Positions 24,766 to 32,320 of a stretch of 64,000 bases of DNA are shown piece after piece. The position numbers and the translations under genes were made by a program. Position 1 is the stretch's first letter; each line of letters starts with the position of its first letter. The stretch comes from Candidatus Desulfopertinax cowenii (GTDB lineage Bacteria > Bacillota > Desulfotomaculia > Desulfotomaculales > Desulforudaceae): NCBI GenBank assembly GCA_001899445.1, contig MPOA01000001.1, positions 62,001 through 126,000 on the forward strand, written 5' to 3'. Under the pieces are notes generated by a model. The model was not told the DNA's origin, ran no database searches, and was given only the letters and a program-made list of their open reading frames with translations.

Positions 24766-25824
24766 TTACCCGGATCGCAGGGCGTCCGATACGCCGGCCG
24801 TCAGCGCGTAGATCCGCTCCGCCAGTTCCACGGTCAGCGTGCCGGCCCCGCAGCTCGGGGTGATGAGCGCTTGGCGCTGCAACTGTTCCCGGGTGATGCC
24901 CCGACCGGATAACTGCGCCCAGTACTGCTCCAGCCTTTCCACCAGGCTCTCCACGCTTTCCTCGAACGCCCGCTCCGAGGCGGGCACGATCCCCCAGGCC
25001 ACCACTCCGCCCCGGACCAGGAAATCGCCGAGTTCGGCCCGGAAGGGCAGCAGCGAATCGAAGTAACCGTAGGCGTCCAGACTGAGCACCTCGGTGCGGG
25101 TATCCATCAGGATACTCCAGTCCACCGCCGAGCAGGAGTGGATACCGGCCAGCGCGCCGGCCGCGTGGATCCCATCCACCACAGCGTCCAGGTCCTCGCG
25201 GATCATCTCGCGGGTCACCGTAATGTAGGTGGACTGCCCGTAGACGCTCACCCCAGGCTCGTCCACGAAGATCAGCGCCCGCAGGCCCAGGCCGCTCAGG
25301 GCCCGCGCCTGCCAGCGCCCCTGCAGCGCGACGCTTTTCACAACCACGTCACGGAGCTGCTCGTCGTAGTACGCCGGCCGGCCCTCGGCGTCAGTCAGCT
25401 GGAACGCCGCCGTCAGGGGCCCCACCACCTGGCCCTTCACGCCCCGGGCGTCGCCGGCCGTACGCTCCAGAAAGGCGTAGAACCCGGATGCGGCCTCCGG
25501 CGGGATCGCAAACTGCTGCAGCGCGTCCTCGTCCCCCTCCTCGACCGCCAGGTAAAGCATGTAAAACGCGGCCAATCGGTCGGGCCAGTCGGCGGCTCCC
25601 GTAGCGAAGCGGATCTTCTCCCCTTCCCGCTCCAGGAGCCCGGTCTGTAAAAGCGGGTTCAAAAACTGGAGTACTAACCCCTCCTGCGGTCCCCGCAGCG
25701 GCAACTGCGGCCAGTGCGGGATTGCACCCAACCACGTCTCGATCAAGTCCAACGCCGCCTGAGGCTCATGGTGCGGCAAACTGCCGATGGCGGTCGCCAG
25801 CCCTCCGGCTGCCCACATTTCCAT
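24766..25824 (-). CDS. MetE/UROD-like barrel protein (cobalamin-independent methionine synthase family)
   Basis: A 352-residue protein of the UROD/MetE superfamily, matching the C-terminal catalytic barrel of MetE alone. Putative zinc ligands are in IHSCSAVDW and in the C-terminal PSCGAGTLTVELA; FVDEPGVS matches the MetE DEP substrate motif. Such single-barrel proteins may use a corrinoid or other methyl donor rather than folate; the substrate cannot be named. The ATG at 25824 sits immediately after GGAGGGGG. A strong terminator for rpmA ends only about 10 bases before that site, so expression must come from read-through or from within rpmA. Confidence 0.8.
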   Translation of the reverse strand: MEMWAAGGLATAIGSLPHHEPQAALDLIETWLGAIPHWPQLPLRGPQEGLVLQFLNPLLQTGLLEREGEKIRFATGAADWPDRLAAFYMLYLAVEEGDEDALQQFAIPPEAASGFYAFLERTAGDARGVKGQVVGPLTAAFQLTDAEGRPAYYDEQLRDVVVKSVALQGRWQARALSGLGLRALIFVDEPGVSVYGQSTYITVTREMIREDLDAVVDGIHAAGALAGIHSCSAVDWSILMDTRTEVLSLDAYGYFDSLLPFRAELGDFLVRGGVVAWGIVPASERAFEESVESLVERLEQYWAQLSGRGITREQLQRQALITPSCGAGTLTVELAERIYALTAGVSDALRSG

Positions 25825-25834
25825 TCCCCCTCCG

Positions 25835-25864
25835 AAAAACAAAAACCAGCCTCCTAAAGGCTGG
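25835..25864 (-). terminator. Rho-independent terminator after rpmA
   Basis: On the minus strand CCAGCCT-TTAGG-AGGCTGG forms a 7-bp stem (25846-25864), followed by TTTTTGTTTTT. It sits in the 58-base gap between rpmA and the MetE-like gene and abuts the latter's ribosome site. Confidence 0.9.
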
Positions 25865-25882
25865 CCTGCAAACAAAACAGAA

Positions 25883-26146
25883 TTACAGGGTCGCGGCGGG
25901 AACCACGTTGACCACCTTGCGGTCCTTCCCCTTGCGCTGAAAGCTCACAAGGCCGTCCACCTTGGCGAACAGGGTGTCGTCGCCGCCGATACCCACGTTA
26001 CGCCCGGGGTGCATCCTGGTTCCCCGCTGTCTAACGATAATGCTTCCGGCCGTTACAAATTGCCCGTCGCCCCGCTTGATCCCGAGGCGCTTGGACCGGG
26101 AATCACGGCCGTTACGCGAACTGCCTACTCCCTTTTTGTGGGCCAT
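25883..26146 (-). CDS. rpmA: 50S ribosomal protein L27
   Basis: Large-subunit protein near the peptidyl-transferase centre. The 87-residue sequence begins [16 protein letters not shown], so mature L27 is made directly. Many Firmicutes instead encode an N-terminal extension removed by the protease Prp (YsxB), whose gene lies between rplU and rpmA. Here the gap is only 22 bases and no prp gene is present, which agrees with the absent extension. Operon with rplU; terminator follows. Confidence 0.99.
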   Translation of the reverse strand: MAHKKGVGSSRNGRDSRSKRLGIKRGDGQFVTAGSIIVRQRGTRMHPGRNVGIGGDDTLFAKVDGLVSFQRKGKDRKVVNVVPAATL

Positions 26147-26168
26147 AGAATATCACCTCCCGAACGGA

Positions 26169-26480
26169 CTAAACCTCGATCTTCTCGACCAATACCCGCG
26201 TGTAGGGCTGACGATGCCCCTGCTTACGCCGGTAATTTTTTTTCGGCTTGTACTTGAAGACAATAATCTTCTTGCCGCGACCCTGGTTCAATACCCGGGC
26301 GACCACTCTAACTCCGGGAACGACGGGCTGACCGACTTTCACGCCGCCCTCCGCCCCGATCAGGAGCACACGGTCGAACACGACCTCTTCACCCGCTTCG
26401 GCCGCCAGTTTCTCAACGCACAGGGTATCCCCCTCGCGGACGCAGTACTGCTTGCCACCGGTTTCGATGATCGCGTACAT
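26169..26480 (-). CDS. rplU: 50S ribosomal protein L21
   Basis: Large-subunit protein binding 23S rRNA. At 103 residues it starts [18 protein letters not shown] and ends with the rRNA-binding [17 protein letters not shown] region. The ATG is preceded by a GGGGGG stretch. It is the first gene of the rplU-rpmA operon, transcribed from a promoter overlapping the rng stop codon, with an ~84-base leader that can fold. Confidence 0.99.
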   Translation of the reverse strand: MYAIIETGGKQYCVREGDTLCVEKLAAEAGEEVVFDRVLLIGAEGGVKVGQPVVPGVRVVARVLNQGRGKKIIVFKYKPKKNYRRKQGHRQPYTRVLVEKIEV

Positions 26481-26563
26481 TGTTACCCCCCATTTGAACA
26501 GGACTCGCCGGAATCAGGTGGATTGCCGCGAATCGCTTGCAACCTGTTCCGCGCGGTTCGCAC
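26481..26563 (-). promoter_or_regulatory. Candidate structured leader of rplU
   Basis: In the transcript leader GAACAGG (26543-26549) can pair with CCTGTTC (26496-26502), close to the ribosome site; a second pairing (CAGGT with ACCTG) competes. L21 leaders with autoregulatory structure are known in Firmicutes (Rfam L21_leader); I cannot align it to that model here. Confidence 0.35.
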
Positions 26564-26570
26564 GAATTAG

Positions 26571-26599
26571 ATTGTACCATCCGCCAGGCCGATAATCAA
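26571..26599 (-). promoter_or_regulatory. Sigma-A promoter of rplU-rpmA
   Basis: TTGATT (26594-26599), 17-bp spacer, TACAAT (26571-26576) on the minus strand. The -35 overlaps the TGA stop codon of rng. Confidence 0.65.
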
Positions 26600-27852
26600 G
26601 CCCAATCTTTGAAACCGCCCCTGCCGGAGATCTTCCCGGTCCCCCCGCAGTGCGGGCAGGTAGTTAACAACAGTTCCGACAGGCTAGGGTGCACCTTCTT
26701 CCGGGTCAATTCCACCAGGCCCAATTTGGTCAACCCCATGATGTGGGTCCGCCGCCGGTCCTTCTTGATCTCCTCGGCCAATACTTCCAGCACCCGGTTA
26801 CGGTGATCGTCCCGGCTCATATCGATAAAGTCGATGATAATAATCCCGCCCAGGTTGCGCAACCGCAGCTGCCGGGCGATCTCCACCGCAGCTTCCAGGT
26901 TGGTCTTGAAAACGGTGTCCTCCAGGTCCACGCGCCCGGTGAACCGCCCCGTGTTCACGTCGATCACGGTCAGCGCCTCGGCCTGGTCGAAGATCAGGTA
27001 TCCGCCGCAATGCAACCAGGTCTTCCGCTGCAGGGCCTTGTTGACATCCTGGTTGACGTTGTAAAACTCGAAGATGTCCGGCTTGTCGTCCCAAAAAACC
27101 CGCTTTTTCAGTTGCGGGTTGACGGTGTCCAGAATGGTCAGCGCCCGGGCGTAGGCAGCAAAGGAATCGAGCACGAACCGTTCGATCTCCTCGGTTAATA
27201 AGTCGCGGATGATCCGGGGCAAAAGCCCGCACTCCCGGTAGAGCAGGGCCGGGGCCGCCACGTTCTCTTCCCGCTTCCTGATGTCCGCCCATAACTTGTA
27301 AAGCGTGTTCAGGTCTTCCCGCAAAGCCTCTTCGGACGCCCCGCGGGCGGCAGTGCGTACAATCACACCCATACCGCCGGGCCGGGTGCGCTGCACCAAT
27401 TCGCGCAGGCGTTCCCGCTCGGCTTCGTCCTCAATGCGCCGGGAGATCCCGATGTGATTGACCATGGGCATAAGCACCGTGTAGTGGCCGGGCAGATTAA
27501 CCCGCATGGTCACCCGCGGCCCCTTGTTCCCCAGCGGGTCCTTGGCTACCTGCACGATTACTTCCTGGCCCGGCCGCAAAAGGTCCCTGATTTCGGGGGA
27601 GTCCCGGTCCGACCTGGGAGACTGCGGCAGAACGTCGTTCACGTACAGGAAGGCGTTTCGCTCCAACCCCACGTTCACAAAAGCCGCCTCGATCCCGGGC
27701 AGCACGTTTTCCACCCGTCCCTTGAAAATGCTACCGACCAGGCAGATCTCCTCATCCGATTCCAGATAAACTTCCATCGGCACCCGGTTCTCCAACAGGG
27801 CCACCCGGGTGAGGTTATCCCGGGTGCTGACAATGATCTCTTTTTTTAGCAT
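26596..27852 (-). CDS. rng: Ribonuclease E/G family protein
   Basis: Endoribonuclease for rRNA/mRNA processing. At 418 residues it is a short RNase G-type protein: an S1-like domain at the N-terminus (IFKGRVENVLPGIEAAFVNVG, about 43-63), the DNase I-like catalytic region with ALTVIDVNTGRFTG and IIIIDFIDM (metal-binding Asp residues), and the C-terminal zinc-link CPHCGGTGK. It lacks the long scaffold tail of RNase E. The ATG follows AAAGGTGA; the start overlaps the end of the DUF2344 gene by 7 bases. Confidence 0.95.
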   Translation of the reverse strand: MLKKEIIVSTRDNLTRVALLENRVPMEVYLESDEEICLVGSIFKGRVENVLPGIEAAFVNVGLERNAFLYVNDVLPQSPRSDRDSPEIRDLLRPGQEVIVQVAKDPLGNKGPRVTMRVNLPGHYTVLMPMVNHIGISRRIEDEAERERLRELVQRTRPGGMGVIVRTAARGASEEALREDLNTLYKLWADIRKREENVAAPALLYRECGLLPRIIRDLLTEEIERFVLDSFAAYARALTILDTVNPQLKKRVFWDDKPDIFEFYNVNQDVNKALQRKTWLHCGGYLIFDQAEALTVIDVNTGRFTGRVDLEDTVFKTNLEAAVEIARQLRLRNLGGIIIIDFIDMSRDDHRNRVLEVLAEEIKKDRRRTHIMGLTKLGLVELTRKKVHPSLSELLLTTCPHCGGTGKISGRGGFKDWA

Positions 27853-28541
27853 ATACTGTCACCTTTCACGTCCCAGAGGAGCCGGCCCGCACGGGACAGC
27901 AATGCCGTGCGCCAGACGGCAAAACTTTCGGGCACCAGGGATAGGTCCTTCCCCAGAACCGCCAACACCTCGTCCGGCCGCACGTTACCCGCTGAACCGG
28001 CTTTCAATTCCATGGAAAAACATAGTTTGTCTCCATCCAGCCGGGCACTTAGGCTGTAGATTCCCGGCCGGATGTTCTTTCGCCGAACCCCTTTGGCCCG
28101 CTTTTGCTCCACCACGATTTCCCCGCGGCCCAGAAAACGCTTCAGCCCCACCTGTAAAGCCCCTGTGTCCAACCCCACCGGAACGTCCCCGACGGCGATG
28201 TACCGGGAACGGTGCACCAGACTCATCAGGGAGGGACCGGTCGCCACCGCCTGTACCTGGACCGGAACCAGCCCGTTTGGTAGGTTCTGCCGGAGCAGTT
28301 CGAACACCCCGGCCGGATCCGGTTCGGTCTCCAGTTCGAGGTCTACGTATTCCCGGCACCCACTCATTCCCACGGCGAGGGGCGCCGCAAAAGTCATTTT
28401 CGGCCGCGGGTTGAAACCCTGACTGTAGGCCAGGGGAAGTCCGGCCCTCCTCGCCGCCCGTTCGAACGCCCGCATCACGTCCAGGTGGGACACGTAACGG
28501 GCCGGTCCCTCCTGGCGGTAGGCAATCCTAACCCGCGGCAC
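27846..28541 (-). CDS. TIGR03936/DUF2344 family radical-SAM-linked protein
   Basis: A 231-residue protein beginning VPRVRIAYRQEGPARYVSHL, the conserved DUF2344 start, with RKNIRPGIYSL later. In many Clostridia, Actinobacteria and cyanobacteria it is encoded beside, or fused to, the TIGR03960 radical SAM protein and before rng; its function is unknown. The frame is open to 28793, but GTG 28541 follows GGAGG by 9 bases and gives the conserved N-terminus. It overlaps the radical SAM gene by 14 bases, implying coupling. Confidence 0.9.
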   Translation of the reverse strand: MPRVRIAYRQEGPARYVSHLDVMRAFERAARRAGLPLAYSQGFNPRPKMTFAAPLAVGMSGCREYVDLELETEPDPAGVFELLRQNLPNGLVPVQVQAVATGPSLMSLVHRSRYIAVGDVPVGLDTGALQVGLKRFLGRGEIVVEQKRAKGVRRKNIRPGIYSLSARLDGDKLCFSMELKAGSAGNVRPDEVLAVLGKDLSLVPESFAVWRTALLSRAGRLLWDVKGDSIC

Positions 28542-30381
28542 CGGTTCCAACCTCCGCCAGTTGGGGTTCAATCTCCAGGTTCGGGCACAGTCCACAGCCA
28601 GTGCACTGTTCGCCCCGGCAGTCCTTGGTGATCTCGCCCGCCAGCGCCCGGGCGTGCTCCTCGGCCAGGAAATCCCGGTCGATCCCGGTATCCAGGTGAT
28701 CCCAGGGGAGAATGTCGGTGTAACGGTAGGACCGGTAGGCGTACGCCCCGGGCTCGACACCAGTTTCGGCAAAGGCCTGCTGCCAGAGATCAAACCGGAA
28801 ACACTCCCGCCAGCCGTCCAGGCGGCAGCCCAGTTCTAGCGCCCGCCGTAGTGCCGGCGCCAGTCGGCGATCCCCGCGCGCAAAAACGGCCTCCAGAAAA
28901 CTGGCTTCTGGATCGTGCCAACGGTAAACCAGGTTTTTCCCCTTCAGGCGGCCCTGTAAAAAGGACTGTCGCTCCCGAAGCACGGCCAGCGGCGCCTGGG
29001 GTTCCCACTGGAAAGGGGTGTGCGGCTTGGGCACGAAAGAGGAGATGCTGACGGTAACGCTGAGCCGCCCCTTGGGCACTTCGCATTCCCGGCCCTTATC
29101 CAAAACCATCCGGGCCAGCCGGGCGATCCCGTCGACGTCCTCCAGGGTTTCGGTCGGCAGCCCCAGCATGAAGTAGAGCTTCACCCGCGACCAGCCCGCC
29201 CGGAAGGCAACCTCCACCGTCCGCAGCAGGTCATCCTCGGTCACCTGTTTGTTGATCACGTTCCGCAACCGTTGAGAGCCGGCCTCCGGGGCAAAAGTCA
29301 GGCTCGACTTGCGCACCTCCTGCACCGCCCGGGCGAGTTCCACCGCGAAAGCGTCCACCCGGAGCGACGGCAGCGATACGTTCACCCGTTCGCCCCGGTG
29401 GCGTTCCACCAGCGTTTGCACCAACTTCCGGATCTCCGAGTAGTCGGTGGTGCTGAGGGAGGTCAGCGAGAGTTCGTTGTACCCGGTATGGCGCAGGAGT
29501 TCTCCCGCCTGATCGAGCAGGGTCTTCAAGGTCCTTTCCCGGACCGGCCGGTAAATCGCCCCCGCCTGGCAGAACCGGCAGCCGCGCGTGCAACCCCGGA
29601 ATACCTCCAGCATCGCCCGGTCGTGCACCGCCTCCAGGTACGGCACGATGGGCCGGACCGGAAAGGGAGCCCGGTCCAAATCCCGGACCAGCCTTTTTAC
29701 CACCTTCCCCGGTACTCCGTCAATCAGCGGCACAACCTGTTTCACCCCGCCGTCCGCGGCGTACTCGACCCGGTAAAACCGGGGTACGTACACCCCGGGG
29801 AGCCGGGCGAGGGCGCACAGCAGTTCATCCCGGTTTCCGCGGCCGTATCGGCGCACCACCTCCACCAGGTCGTGTACAGCGTCCTCCCCCTCCCCCAGGA
29901 ACACGGCATCTAAAAAGGGGGCCAGGGGCTCGGGATTGAAGGCACACGGGCCGCCGGCCACCACCAGCGGCATCCGGTCGTCCCGGTCCCGGGATTCCAA
30001 GGGAATTCCGGCCAGATCAAGCATATTCAGCACGTTGGTATAGCTCAGTTCGTACTGCAGGCTGAAGGCGACCACGTCGAAATCCCGCAGGGGACGGTGC
30101 GACTCCAGGCTGAACAGGGGTAGGCCGCTCGTGCGCATTTCCGCCTCCATGTCGGTCCACGGGGCGAAAACGCGCTCCATCAGCGCGTCGTCACGGCTGT
30201 TCACCACGTGGTAAAGGATATGCATCCCCAGGTGGGACATGCCGACCTCGTAAACGTCGGGGAAGGCAAACGCAATACGGACCGGCACCCGGCGCCAGTC
30301 CTTGACAATCGCGTTCAATTCGCCTCCCACGTAACGGGCCGGTTTTTCCACCCGGGCCAAAATCCGCTCCAGATCCGTCAT
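28528..30381 (-). CDS. TIGR03960 family B12-binding radical SAM protein
   Basis: At 617 residues: an N-terminal B12-binding-like domain (about 20-190, DVYEVGMSHLGM), then a radical SAM core with the cluster motif CTRGCRFC (about 257-264), and a C-terminal family-specific region with a CxxCGLC-type cysteine group (GEQCTGCGLC near 600) that could hold a second Fe-S cluster. Substrate unknown. The neighbourhood with DUF2344, rng and rplU is widely conserved, which hints at RNA or ribosome modification, but that is inference only. Confidence 0.92.
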   Translation of the reverse strand: MTDLERILARVEKPARYVGGELNAIVKDWRRVPVRIAFAFPDVYEVGMSHLGMHILYHVVNSRDDALMERVFAPWTDMEAEMRTSGLPLFSLESHRPLRDFDVVAFSLQYELSYTNVLNMLDLAGIPLESRDRDDRMPLVVAGGPCAFNPEPLAPFLDAVFLGEGEDAVHDLVEVVRRYGRGNRDELLCALARLPGVYVPRFYRVEYAADGGVKQVVPLIDGVPGKVVKRLVRDLDRAPFPVRPIVPYLEAVHDRAMLEVFRGCTRGCRFCQAGAIYRPVRERTLKTLLDQAGELLRHTGYNELSLTSLSTTDYSEIRKLVQTLVERHRGERVNVSLPSLRVDAFAVELARAVQEVRKSSLTFAPEAGSQRLRNVINKQVTEDDLLRTVEVAFRAGWSRVKLYFMLGLPTETLEDVDGIARLARMVLDKGRECEVPKGRLSVTVSISSFVPKPHTPFQWEPQAPLAVLRERQSFLQGRLKGKNLVYRWHDPEASFLEAVFARGDRRLAPALRRALELGCRLDGWRECFRFDLWQQAFAETGVEPGAYAYRSYRYTDILPWDHLDTGIDRDFLAEEHARALAGEITKDCRGEQCTGCGLCPNLEIEPQLAEVGTGAAG

Positions 30382-30462
30382 AACGCCTCCAGCGGGCTAT
30401 AATCCTTCCAAAGAGTATATCCCAAATGCCAGGTACATTTTTCTTTGTTTCGCGATCGACGC

Positions 30463-31341
30463 TCAAAAACCCTTCCTGACCCGGTCCAGTGGCGTGCCGG
30501 CTCCTTCTTCGAGTAACGCCCTGATCACCTCGGCCTCCCCCACCATCCCGGTATAGCGGCCCTGCCCGTCCACCGTGTATACGAAGTGATACCGCTGGGG
30601 GACAAACTGTTGGGTAACACGCCAAACCGGCACGTCCCCGCGGGCCACCATGACCTGGCCGGGCAATACACCGTATTTCTGCAAATCCCGGTTCTTGGAG
30701 GCCAGGTGGTGGGCGTACAGATACGGTGCCTCCTGTTTCTGTCGGCGGGCGGCGTAAAACAGAAAAAGCCCCGTGGCGATAATGTCCAGTCCGGTTAGGT
30801 GTCCGAGCAAACCCACCGTGCCCAGAACAGTGATCACGATTCCCCAAAACTGTCCGCACGTGGCCATCCGGTAAGTGGCCGCCGGCAGATTCACGTACTG
30901 GGCCAGGTAAGCCCGGCAGACCCGGCCCCCGTCCAGGGGCAGGCCGGGCAGCAGGTTGAAAAGGAAGAGCAGCAGGTTGCACTGGATAAAATACGGGGCT
31001 AGCTCGTGGTGCCAGATACCGTAATGACCCAATCCCAACGCCAGCGCACAAAGCGCCAGGTTGGTCAGCGGACCGGCGGCGGCTACGGCCATCTCCTTCC
31101 GCGGCTCCACCACCAGTTCACCGCTCATCCTGGCCACGCCGCCAAAGGGCAGCAATTCGACGTCGCTCACTGGGATGCCCTTGCGGCGCGCCATCCAAAC
31201 GTGCGCCAACTCATGGAGAAAAACAACGGCAAAGGCCACGAGACCCTTGCCCAGTACCCCGGCCGCAAAATACACCCCCAGGAGCGCCAAAAACCAAATG
31301 TTGATCGAAAACTGAATCCCCCTGATCCGGCAGATCCGCAA
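30463..31341 (-). CDS. spoIVFB: Sporulation intramembrane metalloprotease SpoIVFB
   Basis: S2P-family (M50) membrane protease that cleaves pro-sigma-K in the mother cell. At 292 residues with about six helices, it has the zinc motif HELAH (about 44-48) and the second motif NLLPGLPLDGGR (about 136-147). A single CBS-like domain follows (about 215-285), the ATP-sensing regulatory domain of SpoIVFB. It lies 57 bases after spoIVFA, matching the spoIVF operon. Confidence 0.95.
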   Translation of the reverse strand: MRICRIRGIQFSINIWFLALLGVYFAAGVLGKGLVAFAVVFLHELAHVWMARRKGIPVSDVELLPFGGVARMSGELVVEPRKEMAVAAAGPLTNLALCALALGLGHYGIWHHELAPYFIQCNLLLFLFNLLPGLPLDGGRVCRAYLAQYVNLPAATYRMATCGQFWGIVITVLGTVGLLGHLTGLDIIATGLFLFYAARRQKQEAPYLYAHHLASKNRDLQKYGVLPGQVMVARGDVPVWRVTQQFVPQRYHFVYTVDGQGRYTGMVGEAEVIRALLEEGAGTPLDRVRKGF

Positions 31342-31398
31342 CTGATACCGCTCCCCTCACGGCGTTGGTTTGTGGCTCCGCAGCTTACGACCTACCGG

Positions 31399-32133
31399 TT
31401 ACGATCCGTTTTCAGGAAGGGTGAATCTGGTCAGGGGATCGACCAACGCTCCCTTTTCGCGGTATTCGAAATGCACTCCCGGCCCCGGGAAATCGCCTTT
31501 TGTTCCAACCTCGGCCAAGAGCTGGCCCTGCTCAACTTGGTCTTTCTTTTTCACGCGGATATTTTCCAGCTGGGCGTAAAGGGTGTAGGTTTCGTTGCCG
31601 TGCTCGACCAGGACGTAGCGTCCGTAGGTCAGGTTCTCCCCCACCCGGGCCACCACCCCGGACATTGCGGCCCGGACCGGTGTCCCCGCCGGAGCAGCGA
31701 TGTCCACCCCAGGGTGGAACCATTCCCGGTTGTTCACCGGATCCACTACCCAACCGAATTCACGCACCACGGTACCGGCCACGGGTAGGACCGGTTCATC
31801 TATCGGGCCTATCGCCATCTCCACGTCGCCATCTGAGCGGTGGGGTCGCGTATCCAAAAAGGGAATGTCTACATTAACGGTTTGCAAACCCAGTCGCACC
31901 ACCCGGTCCACCACCGGCTGGTAGTTCCACTCGGTGGTCAGCACGTACCGTAGTCCTTCCCGCACCTGCACCCCCCACGGCGCCTGGCTCTCCCGAATCA
32001 CCAGGAACGCCACGAACACCGCGGCGGCCACGGCCACTCTGAACAACCACCGTCCGGGGCCTGTCCTTCGGAGCCGCGGTGCCTGCTGCGGCAAGGGCCA
32101 GTCCAGCCTTTTCTCCCGCATGAACAATCTCAC
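31399..32133 (-). CDS. spoIVFA: Stage IV sporulation protein SpoIVFA (degenerate LytM/M23 domain)
   Basis: Regulator that holds SpoIVFB inactive in the outer forespore membrane until signalled. Layout: N-terminal cytoplasmic segment, one membrane helix (about 33-52), then an M23/LytM fold. It retains HPGVD, but the usual catalytic His residues are lost (YAQL for YAHL, PGVHFE for PHLHFE), so it should not be an active endopeptidase, as expected for SpoIVFA. GTG 32133 lies 8 bases after GGGGAGG and just downstream of a sigma-E-like promoter; the frame opens at 32169, upstream of the predicted transcript start. Confidence 0.88.
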   Translation of the reverse strand: MRLFMREKRLDWPLPQQAPRLRRTGPGRWLFRVAVAAAVFVAFLVIRESQAPWGVQVREGLRYVLTTEWNYQPVVDRVVRLGLQTVNVDIPFLDTRPHRSDGDVEMAIGPIDEPVLPVAGTVVREFGWVVDPVNNREWFHPGVDIAAPAGTPVRAAMSGVVARVGENLTYGRYVLVEHGNETYTLYAQLENIRVKKKDQVEQGQLLAEVGTKGDFPGPGVHFEYREKGALVDPLTRFTLPENGS

Positions 32134-32165
32134 CCCGTTTTCCTCCCCGTTAATAAGCTGATACA

Positions 32166-32195
32166 TCATTATGAATCAAGGGTGTCGATGATGAC
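32166..32195 (-). promoter_or_regulatory. Possible sigma-E promoter of spoIVFA-spoIVFB
   Basis: On the minus strand GTCATCAT (32188-32195), a 14-bp spacer, and CATAATGA (32166-32173). Against GTCATATT-14-CATACAAT, the -35 matches 6 of 8, the -10 only the CATA core. The B. subtilis spoIVF operon is read by sigma-E, which makes the location sensible. Confidence 0.45.
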
Positions 32196-32201
32196 AGGCT
32201 C

Positions 32202-32245
32202 TTTGACCGGCATTTGGTCAAACGCCGGAACTATCGAATGCCGGT
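32202..32245 (-). repeat. Two mutually exclusive inverted repeats upstream of spoIVFA
   Basis: TTTGACC (32202-32208) pairs with GGTCAAA (32216-32222). ACCGGCATT (32206-32214) pairs with AATGCCGGT (32237-32245). The two hairpins share bases and cannot form together. They lie between rodA and spoIVFA, upstream of the predicted sigma-E promoter, so they may be an operator or part of a longer transcript. Confidence 0.5.
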
Positions 32246-32320
32246 AACGCCAACGCAGACGGACCATCCTCGGCCCGCCTGTTCAGCAGGGTTATCATGG
32301 GGAACATAAACGGTGGACAA

